Positions 32,281 through 40,425 of a stretch of 64,000 bases of DNA are shown here, one piece after another. Position numbers and translations under genes: made by a program. Each line of letters opens with the position of its first letter. The first letter of the stretch is position 1. This DNA comes from JACDAL01 sp963849115 (GTDB lineage: Bacteria; Actinomycetota; CADDZG01; WHSQ01), in the NCBI GenBank assembly GCA_963849115.1, contig CAWKGK010000001.1:186001-250000 (forward strand), read 5' to 3'. Under the pieces are notes generated by a model that saw only the letters and a program-made list of their open reading frames with translations, was not told where the DNA came from and ran no database searches.

Positions 32281-34689
32281 ATGCCTCAACTATGTACATC
32301 TGCGCGCCGATGTAGCGGGCATGAACGTCATGGCTTACTCCCGGTGAGTCCTAAGCGAGCCCGTCTGGGGGAGGTCCTCGTAGCAGCCGAGGTCATCTCC
32401 CAGGAGCAGCTCGACACGGCACTCAAACTGCAGGAGAACACCGAGGGCCGCCGGCCCCGGCTCGGCTCCCTCATCGTAGAGGTGGGGTGGGCAGGGGAAG
32501 AGGAGATCGCCCGCGGCCTGGCCCAACAGCTCAACATCGCCTACGTCGATCTCGCCGCGGTCGTGCCCGACATCGCCGCCATAAATCTGGTCCCGAGAAC
32601 ACTCGCCCGCCGCTACCAGCTCGTTCCCATCTCGATCACCGATGACGGCATTGTGATAGCAATGGCAGACCCCACGAATGTGGTGGCAAGGGACGACGTC
32701 AGAGCGACCCTTGACGGTCGGAGGGTAAGCGTCGTCGTCGCCACTCCATCTGCGATCACGGAATCCGAGGACCGCTTCTACTCCTCCTCTTTGGGAAGCT
32801 CCGAGCTACTGGGGCGTCTGGGAGCTGCGGCCGACGCCGAGGTCATTCCCTCGTCCGAGCAGGAGATCGACCTCGGCAGCTCGGATCTCGAGGCCCTGGA
32901 GCGCTCGGCTCATGCCGGGCCCATCGTGGGGCTGGTCAACGCGATCCTCGCCGACGCCATTGCGGCGCGCGCCACCGACATCCACATCGAGCCCCAGCAG
33001 ACCGAGGTAAAGGTGCGCTACCGGGTGGACGGACTGCTCAGGGAGACGATGTCTCTGCCCAAGCAGGTCCAATCTCTCGTGATCTCGCGCCTCAAGATCA
33101 TCTCCGGCATGGATATCGCCGAGAGGCGCAAGCCCCAGGACGGGCGCAGCCGCGTGCTGGTCAACGATCAAGAGACCGACACCCGTGTTTCGAGCGTGCC
33201 GACATTCGCCGGAGAGAAGATCGTTATCCGGCTGCTGCCCACCGGAAAGGGAGCCCAGTCACCTCACGACCTCGGGCTCGAGGATTTCCAGAAGGAAATG
33301 GTGCTTCAGAATCTCCAAGCGCCCCAGGGCCTCATCATCTTCACAGGGCCCACCGGCGCGGGCAAGACCTCGACGATGTACTCCGGGCTCGATCACATTC
33401 GTTCTCCGGAACGAAACATCGTCACGCTCGAGGACCCCATCGAGTACCAGTTGCACGGCATCAACCAGATCCCAATAGACGAAAAAACCGGTCTCTCCTT
33501 CGCCCGGGGACTCCGCAGCGTCCTGCGTCAGGACCCCGACGTGATCATGGTCGGGGAGGTGCGCGATCTCGAGACCGCCTCGATCGTGATGCAGTCGGCG
33601 ATGACCGGCCACCTCGTGCTCACGAGCCTCCACACCAACGACGCGGTTTCCGCCGTAACGCGGCTGGCCGACCTGGGAGTCGAGCCCTACATCATTGCTG
33701 CGGCGCTCAACATGGTGGTGGCCCAACGGCTCCTGAGGGTCATCTGCCACAAGTGCTCGGCCCCCGCCGAAGTCTCCGGCCACATTCTTTCGCTGCTCGG
33801 GTTAACCATCGCCGATCTCGAGGGAGCCACTCCGATGAAGGGGGCCGGCTGCGACCTGTGCTCGTTCAGCGGCTACCGAGGCCGTACCGGGATCTACGAG
33901 GTGCTGACCGTCACACCGCAGTTTCGGGAGCAGATCACCGCCCAGGTGTCGGATATCTCTCTGGCTTACTCCGCTCGCACCGCAGGAATGTGGAGCCTGC
34001 GGCGAAGCGGGCTCTCCAAGGTCAAGGCGGGGATCACCACGCTCGAGGAGATGCTGCGCGTCACCCACGTGGAGCGCGAGGAGATATCGCGCTGTCCCGC
34101 CTGCCGCCAGGAGGTCGACAAGGCCTTTCTGGTATGCCCTTATTGCCAGGAAGACCTCTCTGAGGATCTCTGCGCCGCCTGCGGCCGGGAGGTCGAGGCG
34201 ACCTGGAGCGCCTGCCCCTACTGCCGGGCCGAGATCACTCACAAGTCCCAAGCTCACTCGGCCAAGCCCCGCATCCTTGTGGTCGACGACGATCCCACGA
34301 TGGCGACCCTGGTGGAGGCCATGTACGGGGGCGAGTTCGAGATCGCCCACGCCCACAACGGTGAAGAAGGCATCAGAAAGGCCACGCTCGAGCGACCCGA
34401 CCTCATTCTGCTGGACCTGTGGCTGCCCGACGTGCTGGGGGTTGAGATCGCCGAGCGTCTGCGGGCATCGGCCGCCACCAGCCTCATACCGGTAATCATG
34501 CTGACCGGGGATGACTCGAGCGAGGTCGCCAGTTTGAGGGCGGGAGTCGACGACTACGTGACCAAGCCCTTCGACGAAGACACTTTGCGAGCCCGAATGG
34601 AGAACGCCCTGAGCCGGGGCGGCCGGGCCCGAGCCCGCGGGCCGGCCACTGAGCTCGCAACTTCTCGAGCGAGGGAGACGCCTTCCTGA
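32281..34689 (+). CDS. PilB/GspE-type ATPase fused to double zinc ribbon and receiver domain
   Basis: An 802-residue fusion. The N-terminus is a MshEN domain (about 25-170, with RLGEVLVAAEVIS and AQQLNIAYVDLA). Next is a type II/IV secretion ATPase (about 215-590) with Walker A GPTGAGKTST near 356, Asp box, Walker B and His box. Then a double zinc ribbon at about 604-655 (CPAC, CPYC, CAAC, CPYC), and a response-regulator receiver at about 662-785 with acidic pocket VVDDDP, phospho-Asp in LILLDLWLPD and KPF. The cluster has no pilin, PilC or PilM genes nearby. The start is not fixed: no ribosome site is seen at ATG 32281 or GTG 32344. See findings for the fusion. Confidence 0.88.
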   Translation: MPQLCTSARRCSGHERHGLLPVSPKRARLGEVLVAAEVISQEQLDTALKLQENTEGRRPRLGSLIVEVGWAGEEEIARGLAQQLNIAYVDLAAVVPDIAAINLVPRTLARRYQLVPISITDDGIVIAMADPTNVVARDDVRATLDGRRVSVVVATPSAITESEDRFYSSSLGSSELLGRLGAAADAEVIPSSEQEIDLGSSDLEALERSAHAGPIVGLVNAILADAIAARATDIHIEPQQTEVKVRYRVDGLLRETMSLPKQVQSLVISRLKIISGMDIAERRKPQDGRSRVLVNDQETDTRVSSVPTFAGEKIVIRLLPTGKGAQSPHDLGLEDFQKEMVLQNLQAPQGLIIFTGPTGAGKTSTMYSGLDHIRSPERNIVTLEDPIEYQLHGINQIPIDEKTGLSFARGLRSVLRQDPDVIMVGEVRDLETASIVMQSAMTGHLVLTSLHTNDAVSAVTRLADLGVEPYIIAAALNMVVAQRLLRVICHKCSAPAEVSGHILSLLGLTIADLEGATPMKGAGCDLCSFSGYRGRTGIYEVLTVTPQFREQITAQVSDISLAYSARTAGMWSLRRSGLSKVKAGITTLEEMLRVTHVEREEISRCPACRQEVDKAFLVCPYCQEDLSEDLCAACGREVEATWSACPYCRAEITHKSQAHSAKPRILVVDDDPTMATLVEAMYGGEFEIAHAHNGEEGIRKATLERPDLILLDLWLPDVLGVEIAERLRASAATSLIPVIMLTGDDSSEVASLRAGVDDYVTKPFDEDTLRARMENALSRGGRARARGPATELATSRARETPS

Positions 34690-34861
34690 GCTAAGGCGAA
34701 TCGAGCACGAAGCGGTCTGAAGAAGCGCACTCACCGGAAGCGTCGGCAGGAATCCACGGTTCGGTCCGACAGAGGGTAAGAATGCGCCCGCAGAAGAACG
34801 CGAGGGGGCCAGACGCGGGTTCGTCTCCGACCTCAGCCTCGTAGCGCGGGTTCTGTCGGAG

Positions 34862-34893
34862 AGGCGTTAGACAGTTCTGAAGGCGTTAGACAG
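34862..34893. repeat. Short direct repeat upstream of hydrolase gene
   Basis: Two copies of AGGCGTTAGACAG start at 34862 and 34881, 19 bp apart. They lie directly before the AGGAGGGG-type ribosome region of the hydrolase at 34921, in a 231-bp gap with no gene. They may be an operator or a small duplication. Confidence 0.4.
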
Positions 34894-34920
34894 AGGAGGG
34901 GAGCCAGGCTGGCTGAACGC

Positions 34921-35772
34921 ATGATCGAGACGAACCGCGTCGAACTCTGTACGGAGGCCTTCGGCGACCGCGACGACCCACCGATACTGCTTGTCATGGG
35001 CATCGGCGGCTCGATGCTCTGGTGGGAGGAGGGTTTCTGCCGAATGCTCGCCGAAGCCCGACGGTTCGTGATCCGCTATGACCATCGCGACACCGGCCGG
35101 TCGGTCACATACGAACTTGGACACCCCGGATACACAGGTACCGATCTGGTCGCCGACGCCGCAGGTGTGCTCGACGCTTACGGCATAGCAGCCGCCCACG
35201 TTGTCGGGGTCTCGGCCGGCGGAGCCTTCGCGCAGTTGCTCGCTCTCGACTTTGCGGATCGCGTCCTGTCGCTCGTACTAATTAGCACTACTCGAGCACT
35301 GCCTGGTGGCCGCGGGCTCCCGCCCCCGGCCCTGGAGTTCACGCAGTTCGTAACATCGGCGAAGGTTGACTGGTCGGATGCCGAGTCGGTGATCGACTAC
35401 CTGGTCGATTACTCGCGCTTACTCGCGGGGGGTCAGCGTCCCTTCGATGAGACGGTTACGCGGGAGCTGGTACGTCGCGATGTCGACCGGGCTCGCGACT
35501 TCGCCGCCGTCCAGAATCACGATGCCATTCCGGACGACGGACGCTCGCGTGAGCCCCTGTCCTCGATCAGCGCGCCGACACTGGTGATCCACGGATCAGC
35601 GGATCCGATGTTTGCGTTCGAGCACGGCGAGTCGTTGGCCGAAGAGATCCCCGATGCGAGGCTGCTGATGATCGAAGGTGCCGGTCACGGGGTATTTCGA
35701 GCCGACTGGGAGACCATCGTGCGCGCGGTGGTCAGGCACACCGCGCCGATCGATCGGGTTCGCGGATCATGA
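34921..35772 (+). CDS. Alpha/beta hydrolase
   Basis: A 283-residue alpha/beta-hydrolase of the RdmC/aclacinomycin-methylesterase-like type. The nucleophile Ser is in VVGVSAGGAF, the acid Asp is probably in HGSADPMFAF and the catalytic His is in GAGHGVFR. The oxyanion-hole region reads MGIGGSMLWW. No signal peptide. The natural substrate is unknown; relatives act on esters in polyketide tailoring or lipid turnover. It stands alone between the PilB fusion gene and the convergent PhaB-like gene. Confidence 0.85.
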   Translation: MIETNRVELCTEAFGDRDDPPILLVMGIGGSMLWWEEGFCRMLAEARRFVIRYDHRDTGRSVTYELGHPGYTGTDLVADAAGVLDAYGIAAAHVVGVSAGGAFAQLLALDFADRVLSLVLISTTRALPGGRGLPPPALEFTQFVTSAKVDWSDAESVIDYLVDYSRLLAGGQRPFDETVTRELVRRDVDRARDFAAVQNHDAIPDDGRSREPLSSISAPTLVIHGSADPMFAFEHGESLAEEIPDARLLMIEGAGHGVFRADWETIVRAVVRHTAPIDRVRGS

Positions 35773-35787
35773 CCGCCTCCGCGCAGG

Positions 35788-36528
35788 TTACATGTAGAGG
35801 CCCCCGTTGATGCCGTAGACCTCCCCGGTGATGTAGCTGGAGTCGGGATCGGCGAGGAACTCGACGACCCGGGCGACCTCGTCGCCCCTGCCCAGACGAC
35901 CCACGGGTATCTGGGCGACGACCTTCTCGAGCGCCTTCTCGGGCATCCCCGCCAGCATCTCGGTCTCGATGAAGCCGGGAGCGACCGAGTTGACGGTCAC
36001 GCCCTTCTTGGCGGTCTCGAGCGCAAGGCTCATCGTGAGCCCGAACAGTCCGGACTTGGCGGCCGCGTAGTTGGCCTGGCCCACGTTGCCCGTCAGCCCG
36101 ATAACCGAGCTGATGTTGATGATCCGGCCGTGCTTGCGCTCGGTCATGTGGTTGAGGACAGCACGCGATAGATAAAAGGCCCCGGAGAGGTTCACGCGCA
36201 CGACCTGGTCCCAATCCTCGGGACTCATCTTGCGAACCGTCTTGTCGATGTTGATGCCGGCGTTGTTGACGAGGATGTCGAGCTGCCCATGCTGCTCGAT
36301 GACCTCGCCGATTACCCGCTCGCAGTCCTCTGCCCGCCCGATGTTCCCCTGATGGAGGCTTATCTCCGATCCCGGGTGAGCGTCGACGAGCCGTTTGGCT
36401 GCCTCCGCATCTCGCGAGTACCCTGCGGCGACCTTGACTCCTCGCTCGACTAGGCGCTCGCTGATGGCGAGCCCGATTCCACGAGTGCCCCCCGTGACGA
36501 GGGCGACCTGCCCCTTTATCTCTCCCAC
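35788..36528 (-). CDS. Short-chain dehydrogenase, FabG/PhaB-like
   Basis: A 246-residue classical short-chain dehydrogenase. The cofactor motif is TGGTRGIG, followed by NNAG, the catalytic Ser (ISSVIGLTGNVGQ), and YAAAK with the Tyr/Lys pair. The C-terminus GINGGLYM is like acetoacetyl-CoA reductase PhaB and close to FabG. It is divergent from the thiolase gene at 36690, which would supply acetoacetyl-CoA. Together they form the first two steps of the poly-3-hydroxybutyrate route, but no polymerase PhaC is in this window, so a fatty-acid role is also possible. Confidence 0.83.
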   Translation of the reverse strand: MGEIKGQVALVTGGTRGIGLAISERLVERGVKVAAGYSRDAEAAKRLVDAHPGSEISLHQGNIGRAEDCERVIGEVIEQHGQLDILVNNAGINIDKTVRKMSPEDWDQVVRVNLSGAFYLSRAVLNHMTERKHGRIINISSVIGLTGNVGQANYAAAKSGLFGLTMSLALETAKKGVTVNSVAPGFIETEMLAGMPEKALEKVVAQIPVGRLGRGDEVARVVEFLADPDSSYITGEVYGINGGLYM

Positions 36529-36689
36529 GACTTGCTCCCCTCGACATCGTGCAGCCTCGGTTGGCCGCCACGCCCGCCCAAACTAGTCGGCATAGGGAGG
36601 GCGGTCAACGGGTAGGGTCACGGCTATGCAGCGGGCCTCCGGGTGGCGCTTCAAGCCAGGTCGAGAACTCAAGCAGAGGAGGGGCCGAC

Positions 36690-37886
36690 ATGACCCACCA
36701 CGGGCGTGAAGTCGTAGTTCTGAGCGGTGTAAGGACGGCCATCGGCAAGTTCGGGGGAGGCCTCAAGGACAAAGCGCCGACCGAGTTGGCGGCCGATGTG
36801 GTGCGCGAGGCGGTGTCGCGCTCCGAGGCCGAGCCGGCAGACATCAAGCATGTGGTTTTCGGCAACGTCATTCACACGGACATCCACGATATGTACCTGG
36901 CCCGAGTGGCCGCGATCAATGGCGGCCTACCGATCGAAACGCCGGCGTTCACGCTCAACCGCCTCTGCGGAAGTGGGCTACAGGCCGTGGTCTCGGCGGC
37001 TCAGACGATCATGCTCGGCGACACCGACTTCGCCCTCGCCGGTGGCGCCGAGTCGATGAGCCGGGGGCAATACTGGGTCCCCGGCGCCCGCTGGGGCCAA
37101 CGCATGGGCGACGGAAAGCTGGTGGACTCCATGGTGGGCGCCCTCACCGACCCCTTCGACGACTGCCACATGGGCACGACCGCAGAGAACGTGGCCGAGA
37201 AATGGAACGTCACCCGAGAGGAGCAGGACGCGCTGGCGGTCGAGAGCCATAGGCGCGCCACCCGAGCGATTGCCGAAGGGCACTTCAAGGAGCAGATCCT
37301 GCCCATCGAGATCAAGGGCCGGAAGGGCACCACCGTCGTCGACACCGACGAGCACGTGCGATCCGATGTCGACACGGAGGCAATGGCCAAGCTCAAGCCC
37401 GCGTTCAGCAAGGAGGGCTCGGTCACCGCGGGAAATTCCGCCGGTATCAACGACGCGGCCGCCGCAGTGGTGCTCGCCGATCGGGAAGAGGCAGACCGCC
37501 GCGGGTACAAGCCTCTTGCGCGCCTCGTCGCCTACTCACACGCGGGAGTCGAGCCTCGCTACATGGGCATCGGCCCCATCCCTGCAGTCAGGGCGGTACT
37601 GGATCGAGCCGGGTTGAGCGTCGAGGACCTGGATGTCATCGAGCTCAACGAGGCGTTCGCGGCTCAGGCCTTGGCCGTGGCCGAGGATCTCAAGCTTCCG
37701 GCCGATCGGACGAACCCGAACGGCTCCGGCATCTCTCTGGGCCACCCCATCGGGGCGACCGGCTGCATCCTCACCGTCAAGGCGCTCTACGAGCTTCAGC
37801 GCACCGAGGGCCGCTACGCCCTGGTGACGATGTGCATCGGCGGAGGGCAGGGGATCGCCGCGATCTTCGAGCGCGAGGCCGCCTAG
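36690..37886 (+). CDS. Acetyl-CoA C-acetyltransferase (thiolase)
   Basis: A 398-residue thiolase with the acylated Cys in NRLCGSGLQA (near residue 90), the His in GHPIGATG and the C-terminal Cys in CIGGGQG, and ELNEAFAAQ. It condenses two acetyl-CoA or cleaves 3-ketoacyl-CoA. The ATG at 36690 has a GAGGAGGGG site; the open frame to 36549 is not used. It is divergent from the PhaB-like reductase and converges with the CoxL-like gene. Confidence 0.9.
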   Translation: MTHHGREVVVLSGVRTAIGKFGGGLKDKAPTELAADVVREAVSRSEAEPADIKHVVFGNVIHTDIHDMYLARVAAINGGLPIETPAFTLNRLCGSGLQAVVSAAQTIMLGDTDFALAGGAESMSRGQYWVPGARWGQRMGDGKLVDSMVGALTDPFDDCHMGTTAENVAEKWNVTREEQDALAVESHRRATRAIAEGHFKEQILPIEIKGRKGTTVVDTDEHVRSDVDTEAMAKLKPAFSKEGSVTAGNSAGINDAAAAVVLADREEADRRGYKPLARLVAYSHAGVEPRYMGIGPIPAVRAVLDRAGLSVEDLDVIELNEAFAAQALAVAEDLKLPADRTNPNGSGISLGHPIGATGCILTVKALYELQRTEGRYALVTMCIGGGQGIAAIFEREAA

Positions 37887-37944
37887 CAACACCAACCCGG
37901 CGGTGGTCAGAGGGCCGCTTGGGCTGAGCATGCCCGCCACCATC

Positions 37945-40227
37945 CTAGGAGCGGCCGGATGCCTCCCGGAGCGCCTGCCACACCCGCTCCGGGGTGAGTG
38001 GCATATCGATGTGCTCGACGCCGAGGTGGGACAGCGCGTCGACCACTGCGTTCTGGGCCGCGGGAGTTGAACCGATTGTCGCCGACTCCCCTATCCCTTT
38101 CGCCCCCAGCGGGTTGATCTGCGTTGGGGTCTCGGTGTAATGGCGCTCGAAGGAGACCAGCTCGGCCGCACTCGCCATCCGATACATGGCGAGGTTGGCG
38201 TTGAGGGGCTGGGCGTCCTCACCGAAGACGACCTCCTCGAAGAGGGCCTGGCCAAGTCCCTGGGCAATGCCGCCGTGCACCTGTCCCTCGACCAGCATCG
38301 GGTTGAGGATCGTGCCGCAATCATCGACCGCGACGTGGCGCAGCAGCTCGACCTTGCCGGTCTCAGAATCGACCTCCACCACGCAGACATGTGCCCCGAA
38401 GGGGTAGGTGGTGTCCTCGGGGTCGAAGAAGTGCTGTGCGCCGAGCCCCGCTTCCATGCCCTCGGGAAGCGCGTGGGGGTCCTGCGCCGTCACTCCCAAC
38501 TCCGCCCACGACAGCGAGCGGTCGGGAGCGCCCACTATGCCGAAGCGGCCGTCGTCGGTCAGCTCCACGTCGTCCACGGAGACTTCCAGGACGTGGGCCG
38601 CAAGACGGCGGGCCCTGCCCACGACCTCTTCAGCAGCGCGGATGATCGCGCTGCCCCCCAGCTGCAGCGAGCGCGAGCCCATCGTCCCCGCGCCCCTCTT
38701 GATGAGGGCGGTGTCCGAGTGGACGACTTCGATCGACTCGAGGGGGACGTGCAGGAGTCCGGCGACGAGCTGAGTGAAAGCGGTTTCGTGACCCTGGCCG
38801 TGAGGCGACACCCCGGTCAGCACCTGCACGCGGCCCCCATCATCGACTCTTACCTCGCCGAACTCACCTCCCTCGAGGCCCGTCACCTCCACGTAGGTAC
38901 ACAGACCGATCCCGAGCAAACCTGTGTCGCCCCGCTCCCGGCGCCGGCGCTGCTCCTCGCGAAGCTCCTGGTAACCCACGGTTTGGAGAGCCTTGTCGAG
39001 CACCGCCTCGTAATCGCCTGAGTCGTAATTGGCGCCGGTGGCGGTCGTGAACGGAAACGCGTCCTTGGGGATGAAGTTCTTGCGTCTGATCTCGGCGGGG
39101 TCCATGTCCAGTCGATGGGCGAGCATGTCCACCGCCCGCTCGACCAGAGCCGCCGCCTCGGGCCTGCCGGCCCCCCTGTAAGCAGATGTGGGGGTTGCAT
39201 CAGTAACCGTGAGCGCCACGTTGTACTGAATTGAGTCGATGCGATAAACACCCGACAGCATCTGGCGGGTGAGGTCGGGCAGATAAGCGCCGCCCTGCGG
39301 GTAGGCGCCGAGATCGGCGATGATGTCGGCTCGCAGAGACACGATGCGCCCGTCGGCAGTGGCACCGAGCTCGACGTCCTGCACCTGCCCCCGGCCCTGA
39401 GTCATCGCGGTCATGTTCTCGGAGCGAGTTTCGACATAGCGAACCGGGCGGCCCAGATGGCGGGCCAGGGCCGCAACCGCAATATGCTCGGCGTAGGTGT
39501 CGATCTTGGCGCCAAACCCACCCCCGACGGCGGGGGCGATAACGCGGACTGCGGCCCTGTCCATGCCCAGGGCCCGGGCGACATCCTTGCGGATCAGAAA
39601 GGGGGCCTGGCAGGGCACCCACAGGGTGAGCCCATCCCCCTCGGGAACGGCCAGGGCCCCGTTGACCTCGAGAGGCAGTGCCGCCAGGCGCTGGTTGACG
39701 AAACGATGTTTGATCACGACCTCGGACTTGGCCCGCTCGGTGCTCGAAACAAAGCTCTCGGTGGCGGCCACGTTGCCGCCGTGCTCTTCGAACAGAACCG
39801 GTGCCTCCGGCCGCCCGGCGGCCACAGGATCGCTCACCGACGGAAGGATGTCGTAGTCGATCAGGACCCGCTCGGCCGCGTCCATAGCAGTAGCCCGCGT
39901 GTCGGCAACGACGACCACGATCGGCTCTCCCACGAAACGGACCTTGTCGCGTGCGAGGACGGGACGAGAGAATAATGCGGGCGCGTTCTGGGCCCGCATG
40001 TCCGGCAGGTCCAGATCGGCAGAGTCGAACACCCCCTCGACTCCGGGGAGAGCGCGCGCCTCGTCCCTGGCGATGTCCTCGATGCGAGCGTGCCCGATGA
40101 TCGACCGCACGAACACGGCGTTGAGCGCCCCGTCGGAGAGGAGGTCTTCGAGGTAGCGGGCCTCGCCGCTGAGAAAGCGGGGATCCTCAATCCGTTTGAC
40201 TGGGTGCCCCAGGATCGATCCCGCCAT
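37945..40227 (-). CDS. Xanthine dehydrogenase/CO dehydrogenase-type molybdoprotein, form II CoxL-like
   Basis: A 760-residue molybdenum-cofactor-binding large subunit of the xanthine oxidase family. The sequence SAYRGAGRPEA is the form II CoxL signature (AYRGAGR) rather than the form I AYXCSFR of proven CO dehydrogenases. The catalytic Glu is in GIGESAT near the C-terminus, and the cofactor-contacting GGGFGAK and GQGHETAF segments are present. The FAD (CoxM) and iron-sulfur (CoxS) subunits are absent on both sides. The substrate is therefore unknown; form II proteins often act on purines, nicotine-like rings or other heterocycles. Confidence 0.85.
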   Translation of the reverse strand: MAGSILGHPVKRIEDPRFLSGEARYLEDLLSDGALNAVFVRSIIGHARIEDIARDEARALPGVEGVFDSADLDLPDMRAQNAPALFSRPVLARDKVRFVGEPIVVVVADTRATAMDAAERVLIDYDILPSVSDPVAAGRPEAPVLFEEHGGNVAATESFVSSTERAKSEVVIKHRFVNQRLAALPLEVNGALAVPEGDGLTLWVPCQAPFLIRKDVARALGMDRAAVRVIAPAVGGGFGAKIDTYAEHIAVAALARHLGRPVRYVETRSENMTAMTQGRGQVQDVELGATADGRIVSLRADIIADLGAYPQGGAYLPDLTRQMLSGVYRIDSIQYNVALTVTDATPTSAYRGAGRPEAAALVERAVDMLAHRLDMDPAEIRRKNFIPKDAFPFTTATGANYDSGDYEAVLDKALQTVGYQELREEQRRRRERGDTGLLGIGLCTYVEVTGLEGGEFGEVRVDDGGRVQVLTGVSPHGQGHETAFTQLVAGLLHVPLESIEVVHSDTALIKRGAGTMGSRSLQLGGSAIIRAAEEVVGRARRLAAHVLEVSVDDVELTDDGRFGIVGAPDRSLSWAELGVTAQDPHALPEGMEAGLGAQHFFDPEDTTYPFGAHVCVVEVDSETGKVELLRHVAVDDCGTILNPMLVEGQVHGGIAQGLGQALFEEVVFGEDAQPLNANLAMYRMASAAELVSFERHYTETPTQINPLGAKGIGESATIGSTPAAQNAVVDALSHLGVEHIDMPLTPERVWQALREASGRS

Positions 40228-40317
40228 CGTTGCAAGCTAGCATCTGGTCGCTTAAGTCGACCCGGAACGCGCCGATGACTACCGCAGACGCCGTGGGATT
40301 CCGGGGGCAGGAGGAGA

Positions 40318-40425
40318 GTGTCTGTGAAAAGAGATTCTGACTTGCGCGCGCTCGACCGGATGCGTCCTAACAATAATCAAGAGACATCAGTTCGCTACAT
40401 CAGCACTCAGCCGCGCGCCTCTTGA
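40318..40425 (+). CDS. Possible 35-residue leader ORF coupled to signalling gene
   Basis: A short frame starts GTG 40318 (MSVKRDSDLRALDRMRPN...) with a strong AGGAGGAG site at 40309-40316. It ends with TGA at 40423-40425, which overlaps the TTG start of the large PAS/GGDEF/EAL frame (TTGA at 40422-40425). The large gene has no ribosome site of its own visible, so coupling is plausible. An alternative is that this is the true N-terminus of that gene with a third frameshift. No homologue is recognised. Confidence 0.4.
   Translation: MSVKRDSDLRALDRMRPNNNQETSVRYISTQPRAS

Noticed and set aside
34690..34920. A 20-codon frame starting near 34780 and possible small RNA
   Set aside because: The frame is short with low-complexity residues; no promoter or terminator pair supports an RNA gene.
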